A stretch of 64,000 bases of DNA from Nageia nagi (taxonomy: Eukaryota; Pinophyta): assembly GCA_050084985.1 (NCBI GenBank), contig JBITNC010000001.1:184884001-184948000 (forward strand), written 5' to 3'. This document shows, piece by piece, positions 12,353 through 23,739 of this stretch. The number at the start of each line of letters is the position of its first letter. Positions within the stretch are counted from its first letter, which is position 1. Below the pieces are notes generated by a model. It did not search any database and was not told the origin of the DNA. It saw only the letters and a program-made list of their open reading frames with translations. The position numbers were made by a program, and so were the translations under genes.

Positions 12353-13475
12353 TGGATATGGATCAAATTAAATAATTGTTCAAAGTAATGATCAATGAGG
12401 CTCTTGATGTATACATGCCTCAAGCATCTACCAATACTAATTAGAATTCATTAGATGTTGAATTAGTTGTAAGAGTATCAAATATTGAGAATAATCATAG
12501 ATCCTAGAAAAATCAAGAAGAATATGATGATGTTTTTACTTCACCATTATTATAATATATCCATAATTTTTTCCTACCACCCAACCTCAAGTCCCCCAAG
12601 TTTGAGATGTTTAGTGATGATCAGGATCTAAAGTGATATCTTGTAAGCTTTCAAAAGGAGTGCTTATTGAAGTTAGGATCTAAAGAGAAATTGATGGCCA
12701 AATTATTCCAAAGGATTTTTAAGGGTGATATTAGCCAATGGTTTTAGAACTTACCCAAGATATCAATTGATTCATTCAAATCACTAGTTAAGGCATTCAT
12801 GAATCAATATAAACATAACATCAAGGAGTATTGTATTGTTATAGAGTTATGTAATGTACACCAATGGCCCAATGAAGTATTGAAAAAATATATTCTAAGA
12901 TTCAAAAAGGTATGGTAGTCTATTCATAGTAAATTAGATGAAATTGAAATTTATGTCATTTTTATTGATTCTATAATTTTTTTTATTAAGTGGAATGCAA
13001 TTGATTATATTGCATTAGGATGTAGAATAATGACAAAAAGTGCTTTAGCAAAAGAAAAGTTTTGATTGAATTGGGAATAGTCAAATATGCATCTGGTTCA
13101 TACAATAAGGATAATCAAAAATCTTATCCTAAGGAGGGAAAGAATGTGAATATGATCAAGATACCTACTCTAACCATATCTGTTACACAGAAGAACCATA
13201 CATATACCTTTCATATTTCTCCAAGGTTTATTTTACCAAATCTTATTAAGCAAGGATTACTAAAGACAATGGACATAAAAGCTCAAGATGATAGTGTATT
13301 GTTTGATAATATGGAATCTTATTATGCTTATCATCAAATAAGGGGCCACACTACAAATCAATGTAGGTCTCTAGAAGTTGTTATATTATATCTTATTGCA
13401 CAAGGGAAGTCTGAGGTAAAGGAAAATGATTCTCCTCCTCAAACCAAAGAAGTTAACACTATATCAGTGGATTAG
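12353..13475 (+). pseudogene. Gypsy-1 gag remnant
   Basis: Gag of a Tat-type element. From the ATG at 12353 one frame runs to about 13060 through seven or eight stops, most in Gln positions, then shifts to the frame of 13062-13475. Recognisable blocks are PPNLKSPKFEMFSDDQD, KLMAKLFQRIFKGDISQWF, VKAFMNQYKHNIKEY and VLKKYILRFKKVW, which together form the Retrotrans_gag domain. The last part carries a modified zinc knuckle YYAYHQIRGHTTNQC with Tyr and His in place of the first two Cys. The Gypsy-2 gag at 41297-42480 shows the same blocks on the other strand. Confidence 0.8.
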
Positions 13476-13678
13476 GAAATATTTGTTAATATTCATAGGG
13501 GATGCCTAATAGTTATCCCAAATCTAGTCACTACTAAATAAGTAAGTCTTCCACCTTATCCCAAATCTCATAGTATGATTCAATAATTGAAAACTACTCT
13601 TACAAAGATTATTTTATATGATCTCATTAATACATCAAAAAAAGATAAAGAGTATGAGTTGTTCAAAAAAGTAAATAG

Positions 13679-14300
13679 TTGTCACAAATATATTTGTTGC
13701 TTCATTTTCTAAGAAAATCTAATCTCTTCAATAAAATGATACAATTACCTTTTCCAAATATGAAAAACTTGATAAAAAAGATCATTTCTAAGTGCCTAGC
13801 CCTCTTTATCACACTTATGATACAAGGTTGGGAAATTAAAAGAGCAATGGTAGATGGTGGTTCAGATATGAATGTGTGTCCTTAAACATTTTGCAACACA
13901 TTCAAAATAATGAGATCCAAATTCCCTCCATGAATGAACCAACCTTTTGTGTTAGATTTTTTTATAGTTCATCTAAAATAACCCTTGGTTTAATCACCAT
14001 TATAGTCACACTAGGCCCATGAATTATTAAAACCTATTTTTAAATCATGAGTGGCAAACTTTCTTACAGTTTACTATTAGGGAGACCTTAGCTTCATGAT
14101 ATGGATGTACAATACCTTCTATAATGTATGGTCATTTAAAATTCAAATATGAAGGGTACATACACACATTACTTGGGGATCATGAGCCTTATGCACTATG
14201 TAACCTATTAGACTTGGATATTAAAGAATTAGATATGCATCATGCTAATTTATTTAATATAACTCTAAAAGAGACTTAGTCGGTGTTAATAAAAGTAAAT
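13679..14300 (+). pseudogene. Gypsy-1 protease region remnant
   Basis: An aspartic protease domain lies downstream of gag. At 13847-13885 the sequence WEIKRAMVDGGSDMNVCP resembles the active-site block of gypsy proteases (V-D-x-G-S-S); the Asp is kept. The following stretch to about 14300 is broken but runs parallel to Gypsy-2 35594-36012, including the GIPW...-like and acidic DLD blocks. Stops and shifts make it non-functional. Confidence 0.65.
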
Positions 14301-15229
14301 ACAAAGATTTAGATTACAGATTCAGGCATGGGAACATATAGAATTCAAAATTTGGATTTGTTAGCTTATGTAAAATATCTTGGATTACTAAAAAATATTA
14401 TAGTTTCGATAGCATCCACACCATGTTGAAGGGCATCCATGCCATGAGAATGAAGGAGACTCGGGTGGTTCTTTTTCTACAGCAGCAGTGTCTCCTACTC
14501 CTACTGCAAAAAAAGGAAGAAGCTTTGACAAATAATTTGGGTGATACTTGTACCTTTTTTCATCTCCTTTTGTAAAAAAGTACATGATGCAAAATTGCAA
14601 TTATAAAGGATGATTAGGAAAATCAAAACAAGAGATACCTTATTTTCCTACTGATCTGGGTGCTCAGAAAGATTTAGAAAACGGGTTGGGTAGTGATCTA
14701 AATACTAAGAAAACTTCAAGATATATAAAGTTTATTCTAGAATATACCATGATAGAGATTTATGATGATCTTGATGAAGAATTATGTATTGATGATATTA
14801 TACATCTTGAGTTTTATTATTTTTCTATTGATGATGGTCTATTGGATTACATGGGGACACATTTTGAGTTTCTCAAATCAAACATAAAAAGGCAACCAAA
14901 CTATTTCCTTAATCAACATGGTTACTTTAGGAAAGAGGTAAATTTTAATGAGGTGTTCAAAGTGTAGCAAGCTGATGATGAAGGTTATTATGATGAAGTT
15001 CATGATGTTCTAGGATTATAAGAATTACCTTACAAAAGAAAGATGAGTTAGCTTTTTCTATCAAGGAGTTAGTTGATATCAATATTGGCACAAGTGACCA
15101 AGAAAGGATGATTAAGATTGGAATTTCCCTTCCCACATAATAACAACATAGGTACAAAATAAATTTATTAAATGTAACAAGAATTTTGCATGGTCATATT
15201 TTGATATTAATAGTTTAGATCCATCCTTT
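14301..15229 (+). pseudogene. Gypsy-1 linker between protease and RT
   Basis: A poorly conserved polyprotein linker. GTYRIQNLDLL at about 14331-14360 matches GTYKIQNLDPL in Gypsy-2 and shows the two are the same family. An open piece at 14686-14967 is acidic (YDDLDEELCIDDIIHLEF) with no recognised domain. GAT/GAA-rich sequence continues to 15000. Confidence 0.5.
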
Positions 15230-16500
15230 GTCATGCATAGTTTATTACTCAAAAAAGAAGCAAAACTTGTCAAACAAAAACTAAGAAAAATGCATCCTTA
15301 TAAGGCACTATTAGTAAAGAAAAAGATTGAGAATTACTTAAATATGAGTTTTATTAGGCCTATGTATTATTTAGAATGGATGGCTAACATTGTTCTTGTT
15401 ACTAAACCTACTAGAGAGATAAAAAGTCTATTGATTTTAGAGACATTAATAATGGTTATCCAAAATATGACTTCCCATTGACAAACATCGATATGATTGT
15501 TGATAGTCTTGTTTTTCATGATACTTAATCTTTTATGGATAGATTCTCATGATATAATCAGATTCTAATCAATGTGGATGATCAAAAAAAGATAGTATAC
15601 ACTACACCATGGGGTAATTTTTATTGGCAAGTTATGCCTAAAAAATGTAGGAGAAATTATAAGTTATGCAAGTTATGTTCCATAAGCTTGTTCACAAATT
15701 AGTTAAGGTGTATGTTGATGACATATTGGTTAAATCAAAGTAAGGGTAGGATAATTTGCAACTTCTATAAGAGGTATTTGGCATTCTCAAAAAGTATAAG
15801 ACTAGACTGAAACCTCAAAAATGTGCTTTTGGTGTTACTTCGATAAAATTACTAGTCGATAAAATTACTAGGCTTCATGGTTTCTAAAAGAGGCATTGAA
15901 GAGGACCCCAAAAAGGTGAAATTCATTGTTAGCATGCCACCTCTCAAGAATATCAAATATTTATGAAGTTTGCAAGGTAAGATAAATTTTATAAGAAGGT
16001 TTATTTCTTAGCTTGATGATAAATATATGCCATTCACTCATTTGTTGAAGAAATATGTAAAATTTATATGGGATGATAAGTGCTAAATATCATTTGAAGA
16101 TATCAAGCAATACCTACTCAATCATCCCATCTTAGTTCCCATGGATTTTAGCAAATAAGCATATTTATATATCAGCCATATTGTATACCTTGGGTACAAT
16201 TTTGTGTCAATAAAATGATGAGAAGAAAGAAAGAGCCATCTATTACCTCAGCAAGACTCTACTATAATATGAGACAATATACACTCCCATAAAAAAATTA
16301 TGCTTTGGTATTGTATTTGCTACTAAAAAATTAAGATATTATCTTTTGTATTGCACTACATATGTTGTTATTCCTGTAAATCCACTAAAATACCTCATAT
16401 CTAAGAAACATGTATCAGGAAGAGTAGCTAAATGGTTGGTTTTGTTACATGAATTTGACATAAATGTGGTAAATTAAAAATCTATGAAAGGATAAGCAAT
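15230..16500 (+). pseudogene. Gypsy-1 reverse transcriptase and RNase H remnant
   Basis: RVT_1-type reverse transcriptase of Ty3/gypsy. The first open piece (15233-15481) reads VKQKLRKMHPYKALLVKKKI, then SFIRPMYYLEWMANIVLVTK, the classic opening of gypsy RT. The catalytic box is intact at the residue level: VYVDDILVKSK, with YVDD at 15711-15722. Shortly after come KTRLKPQKCAFGV-like and FMVSKRGIEEDPKKV blocks, then a RNase H region to about 16500 containing a YYNMRQYTLP-like piece and KNYALVLY. Many stops, often replacing Gln or Trp, and several frameshifts. Confidence 0.85.
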
Positions 16501-16734
16501 TATAAATCTCATTATAGAGTTCCCCAATGATGATGAAACTCTGATTATAACTAGTATGATCCACCTCTCTAGTGCATACATCATGGAGGAGAGCACCCAC
16601 GCCATTACATAGCTAAGTGGTAGATCTTGGATGAATTTGTGTGCTTCATAGAAGACAAACCCAAGGCCTAGACATTGAATTTGGAGGGTTAAAAGTGCAC
16701 ATACCAAGAAAGGATATATATTATATTGGTTTCA

Positions 16735-16935
16735 CCTTCAAATAATATTATTCCTATGGCATTCAAGCATGGATTTGAGTGCACTAATAATATGGCAAAA
16801 TATTAAGCATTAATCATGGGCTTGAAAAATGTTGTTCTTATAGATATAAGGTGATTCACAACTTATCATTAACAAATTTAATGACATATATAACACTAAA
16901 AATGAGAAATTATGTCCATACAAATTGGTGGTTAT
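16735..16935 (+). pseudogene. Gypsy-1 second (archaeal-type) RNase H remnant
   Basis: An additional RNase H between RT-RH and integrase, diagnostic of Tat-lineage gypsy elements. It reads IPMAFKHGFECTNNMAKY, then ALIMGLKNVV and, after a shift, SQLIINKF. Gypsy-2 31270-31560 holds the same domain in better shape. Confidence 0.75.
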
Positions 16936-18405
16936 GGATCTCCTTCATCAATTTGATAGTTATGCTATTGAAAATATCCCAATAATAAGTAAAAAATATG
17001 TTGATGCAATGGCAAGTGTTGCTTCTTTGGCTCCTATTAAAATAGAAGATGAAGAAATAATCCTCAAGATAAAGAAACTAGGTACATCATATTATGTTGA
17101 TAATGATAGTGATCAAGTATCATATTGTATTATTGAATTAAGAACTTCTCCATCATGGTATGTTGATATTTATAATTACCTGAAATATCAAACAATTCCA
17201 TAAAATTTTGATAGAAATGATAAAGTAAGGTTAAATATAAAAGCCCTTAAGTATGTCATTATTGGTGAAGTTTTGTATAGAATGTCATTTGATGAAGCAT
17301 TTTTGATACACCTCATACACCATGAAACTACATCAACATTTGAACAAGCACATAGAGGTCTATGTGGGGGGGCATTTATTTGCAAAAGCATTGTATACTA
17401 AGCTTTTGCATATGGGATATTATTGGTCACCATGGAAGACACTTGCAATAGTCATGTTAAAAGTTACCTTCAATGCCAAAAGCATTCTAATTTAGAGAAA
17501 ATACCAACACAAGATCTCAATTCAAATGTTTCACCATGGCCTTTTGTAATTTGGGGCATGGATTTAATTGGCTTGATAAATCCTCAATCAAGAGATGGGC
17601 ATAAATTCATTATCATACCCATAGAATATACTACAAAATGGGTACAAGAATTACCAATAAAATTAGTAAAATAAGAAAAGATTACCAAGTTCTTGGTTGA
17701 AAACATCATCATAAGGTTTAGTGTTCTAAAATTGTTAATAATGGATAATGGACCTAATTTTAAAGGTAAGGGCATGAAATATTTTTGCAAGAAGTTTCAT
17801 ATTACTCAAAAAATATCTTCTATTTGTTATCCTTAAGGAAAATATCAAGTTGAAGCATAAAATAAGAAAATTAAAAGCATTTAATCAAAAATATGGGATA
17901 AATACAAAATATTTGGCATGAGAAATTACCTTATGTACTTTGGGCATATAGAATAAGTGTTAGAATTGTTACTAAGGTAACTCCATTTTCATTGGTTTAT
18001 GGTGATGGGTATAGTTAGAGATACCATCATTGAGAATATCACTACAAGGAGATATATCAGATGAAGAAGCAAGGAAGGATAGATTGCAACATTTAGAATC
18101 ACTTGATGAAGAAAGGGTACACATTATTGAGCATTAGAAAGCATACTATGTAAAACTAAAAAGAGCATTTGAGAAAAAGATCAAGCCTAAAATATTCCAA
18201 GTAGGAGACTTGTTCCTAAAGGAGAACATCAATAAGATAGTTGCAAATGATAAAGTAAAATGAAAATTTAAACCAAATTGGTTAGGGTTGTATGTTGTAG
18301 TTGAGACTACAAAATCTAGAGAATATATATTATCTTCAATGGATGGTAAAGAAGAACCATAAATATTCAATGTCATGCAACTCAAACACTTTTACACATA
18401 AAGTA
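16925..18405 (+). pseudogene. Gypsy-1 integrase remnant
   Basis: Integrase inserts element DNA into the genome. The open piece at 16925-17203 is the linker to INT. A degenerate zinc-binding region follows (HHETTSTFEQAHRGLCGG near 17320-17370, then YLQCQKHSN). The core begins WGMDLIGLINPQSRDGHKFI at about 17555-17610 with the first Asp. The second Asp is in LIMDNGPNFKG (about 17735-17765). The Glu region near 17845 reads YQVEA*NKK, so Glu is present. The C-terminal part to about 18400 includes KFKPNWLG-like and EYILSSMDGKE-like blocks. Stops throughout. Confidence 0.85.
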
Positions 18406-18552
18406 GCTATTTTGTACCTCGTATATCATGATGCATCTTAAAGAGGTACATGTATATTACCTTGTATTTTAATTTTTGTATTTTTATCTTCTTATTATAC
18501 AACATTGATGTCATCCCTTTATATCCATTTCATCCACATTGTGCAAAAAAAA

Positions 18553-18935
18553 AATGGTTATGCTTATAGGCATAAAATCATAATGTTTGTAGGCCATAGA
18601 CATAAAATGCTAGGTCATCAATGGTCAATGATATAGCTAGTGAGATTTCACTCAAATGAAAATCAATGAGACAAATATTAGTGGGAATGTTGACATTGAT
18701 TCATACTCAATGGATGATGCATCTCACTATGTATCCAAAAATTGGTTATGCTTGTAGCCATAGAAGCATAATATTTATAAGCCATAGACATAAAATACTA
18801 GGTCATTGATGGCCAACGATATAGCTAGTGAGAGTTCACTTACTTAAAAGAAATAGGTGATGCAACTATTAGTGGGAATGTTGATATTGATTCATACTCA
18901 ATGGATGATGTATCTCACTATGTATCCAAATATTG
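18553..18935 (+). repeat. Tandem duplication of about 188 bp in the Gypsy-1 3' noncoding region
   Basis: Units begin near 18553 and 18741. Both run from GGTTATGCTT through CATAAAAT, ATATAGCTAGTGAGA, TTAGTGGGAATGTTGA and CATACTCAATGGATGATG to CTCACTATGTATCCAAA. Gypsy-2 has one copy of the same block on the minus strand (about 29380-29570). Confidence 0.8.
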
Positions 18936-19392
18936 CAAGATATCTAACATATTTTTGCAAGTGCCTAGAAACAAATATCAATAAAACATACTATCATAAT
19001 TATACGATCTACAACATAAAAAGCATTGTAGCTAAGGCATTGGTATCATTTGTTGGTATCCAATGGAAACCTCAAAACCATAAGAATTCCTTTGCATCAC
19101 TGTAGGAATTCTAGAACATTGGACTTCTTAATATCAAATATAAAGGATTCATTGCATTTCTTCTTACATATCACATAGGGAAAGGATACTCATTTTTAGA
19201 ATATTTTAACTTGGTTACCACATCCATGGAGCTTTTTGGGGGAAACCAAGCCAAAAGGGGGAAATGAAGGAGTTTCACTAAAGGTTTAGTATTTGGTACA
19301 AGAGTTCAAATTTTTCAAAGATTTTCTATCTCTTCTTCTTCTTTGGACATGTAACTCACTTCTTTCCATCACACCTCCAAAGAGGGGAAAAA
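18936..19392 (+). other. Gypsy-1 3' noncoding region and polypurine tract
   Basis: No coding sequence recognised. The purine run CAAAGAGGGGAAAAA at about 19378-19392 ends against the 3' LTR and should be the PPT; Gypsy-2 has TTCAAAGAGG at the same place. Confidence 0.6.
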
Positions 19393-20026
19393 TTTAGATG
19401 CTTAAAAATGAATTTTTATTTATTAAATAATTCATTTTTATGGATTAAATGGATATTATTATAAAAAGGGATGAAAATACACCCTATGAGATGTAATTAA
19501 TGTAAAAGGACCACCAAATGATATAAGTGGTGTAAAATATCAAGAAAAGTGCCATAAGCTATGTAATACATGAAGATTCTAATAAAGGTAAAAGATCAAG
19601 ACATTGTTATAAAAGAATATTAGAAGCAAAGAATTATCTATCACATAATTGGATATCAATTAGGTCGATATATAAGCATCACATCACCTGAATAACAATG
19701 ATATTTTGTAACACCACCTATCTGAGAATCTATTATCCACTCTTCATTATGCTTGCATTATTTAATTTTGATATCATATCTTGTATATTCTATGGCATTG
19801 ACATTGAACTAGTGTTAAGTTTATGATACCCACACCATGGTTCTTGAGTTGAGATGCACTTGATCTATACGATGAACATGTTTACGATTTGAGGTCTTGT
19901 ATCTAATGATGAGGACTATTTGACCATACTACCACTACATGCATATCTTCATACATACTTTAGTAAGTATATTATAGAGAAATAATACTTTGTTTTATTA
20001 CAATACCATTATTTTTTTCCTATAGT
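19393..20026 (+). repeat. Gypsy-1 3' LTR
   Basis: About 634 bp. Aligns with 2241-2824 plus 12178-12227. TATA-like motif at 19608-19615. Carries the single uninterrupted copy of the site used by Copia-1, at about 19970-19980. Confidence 0.85.
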
Positions 20027-20479
20027 TAGTATCAAATTTAGCGATAGTATTTTAGAAAAAAAAATCAAAAAAATACATTAGGATCTAATGCCCTCCCTAA
20101 TGCTAAACTTGATTTGTGTTTTAGTGTCCTAAGGTGTTTTAGGCATTTTTCTATCTACCAATTTCACTATGTAATTCGTGTGAATTAGTTCTTAATTTTA
20201 CAACACAAGTTTATTTTTCATATTGATAATATTATGTAGATAGGATGGATGTTCAAGTTTTAGATTAATGGTATTTTTATAGTCAGCTATTTTCTTTTAT
20301 TTTTGATACCACCATCACTCTACAATTATTTAGTTATTTTATTTGTAGTATGTAATTTTAATTTACCACTATTTGAAGGGGTTATATTAATGTTTATGCC
20401 GAAAAAGTCAAGCCACTAATTAAAGTCTTTTAGCCAACCTTTTTTAAGACATTGATATATTAGAGAATTTTGTTGGGTG
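20027..20479. other. AT-rich spacer
   Basis: No gene seen. 20075-20095 (ACATTAGGATCTAATGC) is a near inverted match to sequence left of Gypsy-1 (2238-2258), so the two flanks may be parts of one older element. Confidence 0.3.
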
Positions 20480-21345
20480 ACTATAAGTAATGGTAAAAGG
20501 ATTTAACTTTTTGAAATTATAATTATATAAAATATATTATTTTAAAGCTTAACTTTCAATAAAGAGTAAACTAGCTTCCATGATAATGATGGGGTATGAC
20601 ATGTATTAGTTTTTATCTTGAAGTTATAAATGACCTTTTCCTTTTTAGTTGTTTGCTCAATTTTATTCCATATTTGTCAAGAAATGATTATACCCCAAAC
20701 TTCATAACCATATATTATTACTAGGGTTATGAGATAGGAAAAAAGAGTATTATTTTTGTCTCAATTCTAAAGTCTTTAACATTTATTTTATAGACCATAG
20801 AAGGCTTTCTATCTGGCAAAGATTTTTTTAACTCTTAGATTCTAATTTAGCTTCTGATTTATATTGATACCTAAGTATTTATAAGAGTGAATCACCTCCT
20901 AAGATCTATTATTAAATAAGATTTTAGGTTGAGATGTATTTTTAGGTTTAATTATCATAATTTTATTTTTATCTACATTAATTATTGCATTAGATATATT
21001 ACAAAATGTTTGAAGAATAATAGTAGGAAGATAGACTATGATTGTAGTATTGTCTAATAGATAATTGTAAAAAGGGATACATTTTAACTAGATACCAATA
21101 AGCTATGGCTACGTAGTATAATAGCTCCTTTTTCTTTTGATAGTCAAGGAACATCTATGTGATAGGTTTTGGGATCATATTAAAACCCACACTTTTTTGA
21201 TAATATATTTACCCTTCTTATAAAAGAAAATATTTGAAGAGTATTTAATTGTTTAACAAGATCATCATAACCTTTAGCTAACAAGACAATATCATTTGCA
21301 TAAAGTAAGAGATAAAAATCATGTATTTTTTACATACAAAAATTT
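20480..21345 (-). pseudogene. LINE reverse transcriptase C-terminal remnant
   Basis: Minus-strand remains of a non-LTR retrotransposon. LLLYANDIVLLAKGYDDLVK lies at about 21243-21310, with the catalytic YADD changed to YAND (21291-21302). It is followed by INVDKNKIMI, the thumb-like block YKYLGININQKLN and the late motif LVIIYGYEVWG near 20690-20720, in the order expected for the C-terminal half of LINE ORF2. No ORF1, endonuclease, poly(A) tail or target duplication was found; the 5' part is missing. Clade not resolved. Confidence 0.75.
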
Positions 21346-23205
21346 ATGAATATAAATTATTGAAAGTGTAATATAGGCTCAAGAAACATCTCATGTTATA
21401 AAATTTATTTATTGTGTGTAATTTCTTATTTATCTTAATAAATATTAGTAAATAAATATTTCAACATGTAAAAAAATGCATATATAATCATCATTTAATA
21501 TCATTTTTAAGCATGCACAATCTTTGACATATAATAGTTGGTGTAGAAAATAAAAATAGCAAAAAATAATGTTGTGAACAATTATCATGTCTCTTATTTC
21601 TTCTATTTCATTTAAAATAAAGATTCTCATAAATTTAAGACATTTTATTGGAGTGTGTCTCTTTGATAGAAACCATTTAAAAAGATAAACAAAAATATAG
21701 CTAAATCAAAAGATGAAAATTTGTATCGAATGAAATATGGGATAAGGAACATATACACTATTTAATAGATGGATTTCTTAGTAACAAAAAACTACTAAAA
21801 ATGATAATGGAATGGATCATGAACCTTATGAATTTAATATTGGAGATGTGAATGAATGGGAACTCCTATATTCAATACCATTGGCTAAAACTATTAATTT
21901 AAAAAGGTAATAATCACTTCAGTCTCATTGATAAATATATGAAGATAATAAAATATTACAAAATGATCTTCAAAGATAATAATAAAATCATAATAATATA
22001 TGCCTTTTAAGTTAAGTGTCTTGCCAACATTACACATCTTTTCCTTCGGGTACTGAGTTGTGTATGATGTCATTTTGACCCACTCAAATTATTAATTATC
22101 TATAAGACAAGTAAATATCATATTAATTATATTTTAACTATAGATACCCTTTTTCTATTTAATTTTATTTATCTAAATAATAATGTAAGCTCTTTTATTG
22201 CTATTATTTATAATATATTATCATATGGGGCTAACATATATATGATCTCACATTGTTTTCTTATTTTATGGTGCAAGGCTAAAGGGAGCACTAATCAAGG
22301 TGGCTTAGGACATGGATATGTTTTCCTATTTAAAGAGGAGAACTACACATGACATATCATATCAAATTTTAGTCTTAATAGCTCAAGCACACTTTCTATG
22401 ATCAATGTTTCTGAGCACCACCTATCAAGATCTAAGATTTTTTTATCACATGAGATCTTGTCTTCCATATTTTATTTTTGTATGCTTAGATAGGATTACT
22501 TTACAAGTTACAATATATTCAAGCCCTATTCAAGGATTATTCATGGAGATTTTATAATGCAATGTTGGGAAAAAACCCTAACATAGATGCTCATATAACT
22601 ACCTAGCATAGGCACTTGATACTTGAAGCTAATTATCTTTAGATCTCATGCGTAAAGCCTCGATGACCTGCTTTTGGCATCTAATTTTCTTCTCTAGATA
22701 AGGATGATATGTATTGTATATATAATCTCAATCTTGATAAAGTTATACTTGATCCAATAGCTAGATCATAACTTATTTTTCTTATTTCATTATTGTTCTT
22801 AGTTATTGTTAATTATTTATGACTCTTACCCTATTACTATTTCTTTTTATCATTATCAAATTATTTATTTCTTAGTAGACATTTATTTTATTCAATTATT
22901 GAGTTATTTTAAATGTTTCCAACTATGTAGAACTTCATAGTTTGAATGAATCAAATGATATATATTTCATGCATGATTACATATTTTATCATAAATAATA
23001 TTATTATTTCTTATCTTTATATGTGATAAGAATATTAGAGGATCTTAGACTCTTAGGAGGTGTGATAATGAGATCATGACATTGATAAGGAAATTATGGA
23101 GTTTAAAAGATTTGGAAATTTCACTAGTGGTATGTAAATCATGAAAGTTAGAATACCATGAAATAAATTATATCACTCCTAATCTTGAGTTAGTGATGAT
23201 GGTAC
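21346..23205. other. Unassigned AT-rich region
   Basis: I see no protein domain, LTR pair or RNA gene. Many short A/T runs. It may contain remains of older LTRs or 3' untranslated LINE sequence that cannot be recognised by eye. Confidence 0.4.
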
Positions 23206-23261
23206 TATTAGAATTTGTAATATAAAATTATGTAATAGTTTTCTTTAATGTAAATTCGCTT

Positions 23262-23296
23262 AATGCTTAAAATATCTTTAGATACCTTAAAGCATT
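23262..23296 (+). promoter_or_regulatory. Conserved LTR hairpin, Copia-2 5' copy
   Basis: AATGCTTAA...TTAAAGCATT forms a stem around a TATCTTTAGATA centre. The same hairpin lies at 27862-27896, 36361-36395, 40875-40909 and, with changed but still pairing bases, 62040-62074. Confidence 0.65.
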
Positions 23297-23368
23297 AAAA
23301 TAATAAATATAGAAAAATATTTAACCTTACCCTTGAGTAAAAGGAAGGTTAAAGAGTGGATTTCATAT

Positions 23369-23376
23369 TATAAATA
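23369..23376 (+). promoter_or_regulatory. Copia-2 LTR TATA box
   Basis: TATAAATA followed by GAGAGGTA. The same box is in the 3' LTR (27969-27976), in Copia-3 (36503-36510) and, on the minus strand, in Copia-4 (61906-61913). Likely core promoter of the element. Confidence 0.65.
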
Positions 23377-23648
23377 GAGAGGTACTCCCTCTCATAATCT
23401 AACTTAAAATAAAGCTATATTATAGGTTTAGGGTGTGGAGAGATAGGAAGAGATTTTGTAAGAGAAATCCTTGAGAATAAAAAGATCTCAATTAGTGTAT
23501 GTACTCCCAAGGAGGGAGGAACCATTTTATATCTTGTGTTATTTATGAGGTTGGATTATGTTATTATGCTATTGTGTTGATTTTGTGAGTGCCTTCTTGA
23601 TATATTGGTAGACTAGAAATTAATCCAGAAATGGTTAATTTCATCAAA

Positions 23649-23660
23649 TGGTATTAGAGC
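23649..23660 (+). other. Copia-2 primer binding site
   Basis: TGGTATTAGAGC starts two bases after the 5' LTR and matches the iMet-tRNA PBS TGGTATCAGAGC with one change. Confidence 0.85.
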
Positions 23661-23739
23661 AACTTGGTTTTCATTGAAAATCATCCAAAGTTTTGTTGCT
23701 TGAAGTTCTATTTTCATCCTAAGGTCCCAAATATCATAG

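Larger units (their letters stand above)
2241..20026 (+). mobile_element. Gypsy-1, Tat-type Ty3/gypsy LTR retrotransposon with Copia-1 nested in its 5' LTR
   Basis: Two matching LTRs bracket an interior read on the plus strand in the order gag, protease, RT-RNase H, second RNase H, integrase. This order with an extra RNase H between RT and INT is the Tat lineage of plant gypsy elements. Without the 9.3-kb Copia-1 insert the element is about 8.4 kb. The 5' LTR is recovered only by joining 2241-2824 to 12178-12227; that composite matches the 3' LTR at 19393-20026 throughout, including the junction where Copia-1 entered. All coding parts carry stops and frameshifts, so it is dead. The left LTR border is approximate to about 20 bp, and no clean target duplication for Gypsy-1 itself could be seen. 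Confidence 0.85.
23206..23646 (+). repeat. Copia-2 5' LTR
   Basis: Pairs with 27807-28246. Holds a hairpin at 23262-23296, a CTTGAGTAAAAGGAAGG-like upstream block and a TATA box, and ends TTAATTTCATCA. Confidence 0.9.

Noticed and set aside
14388-14600. Minus-strand 70-codon frame in Gypsy-1
   Set aside because: Antisense to the element's linker, no start context or similarity; the plus strand matches the Gypsy-2 linker.
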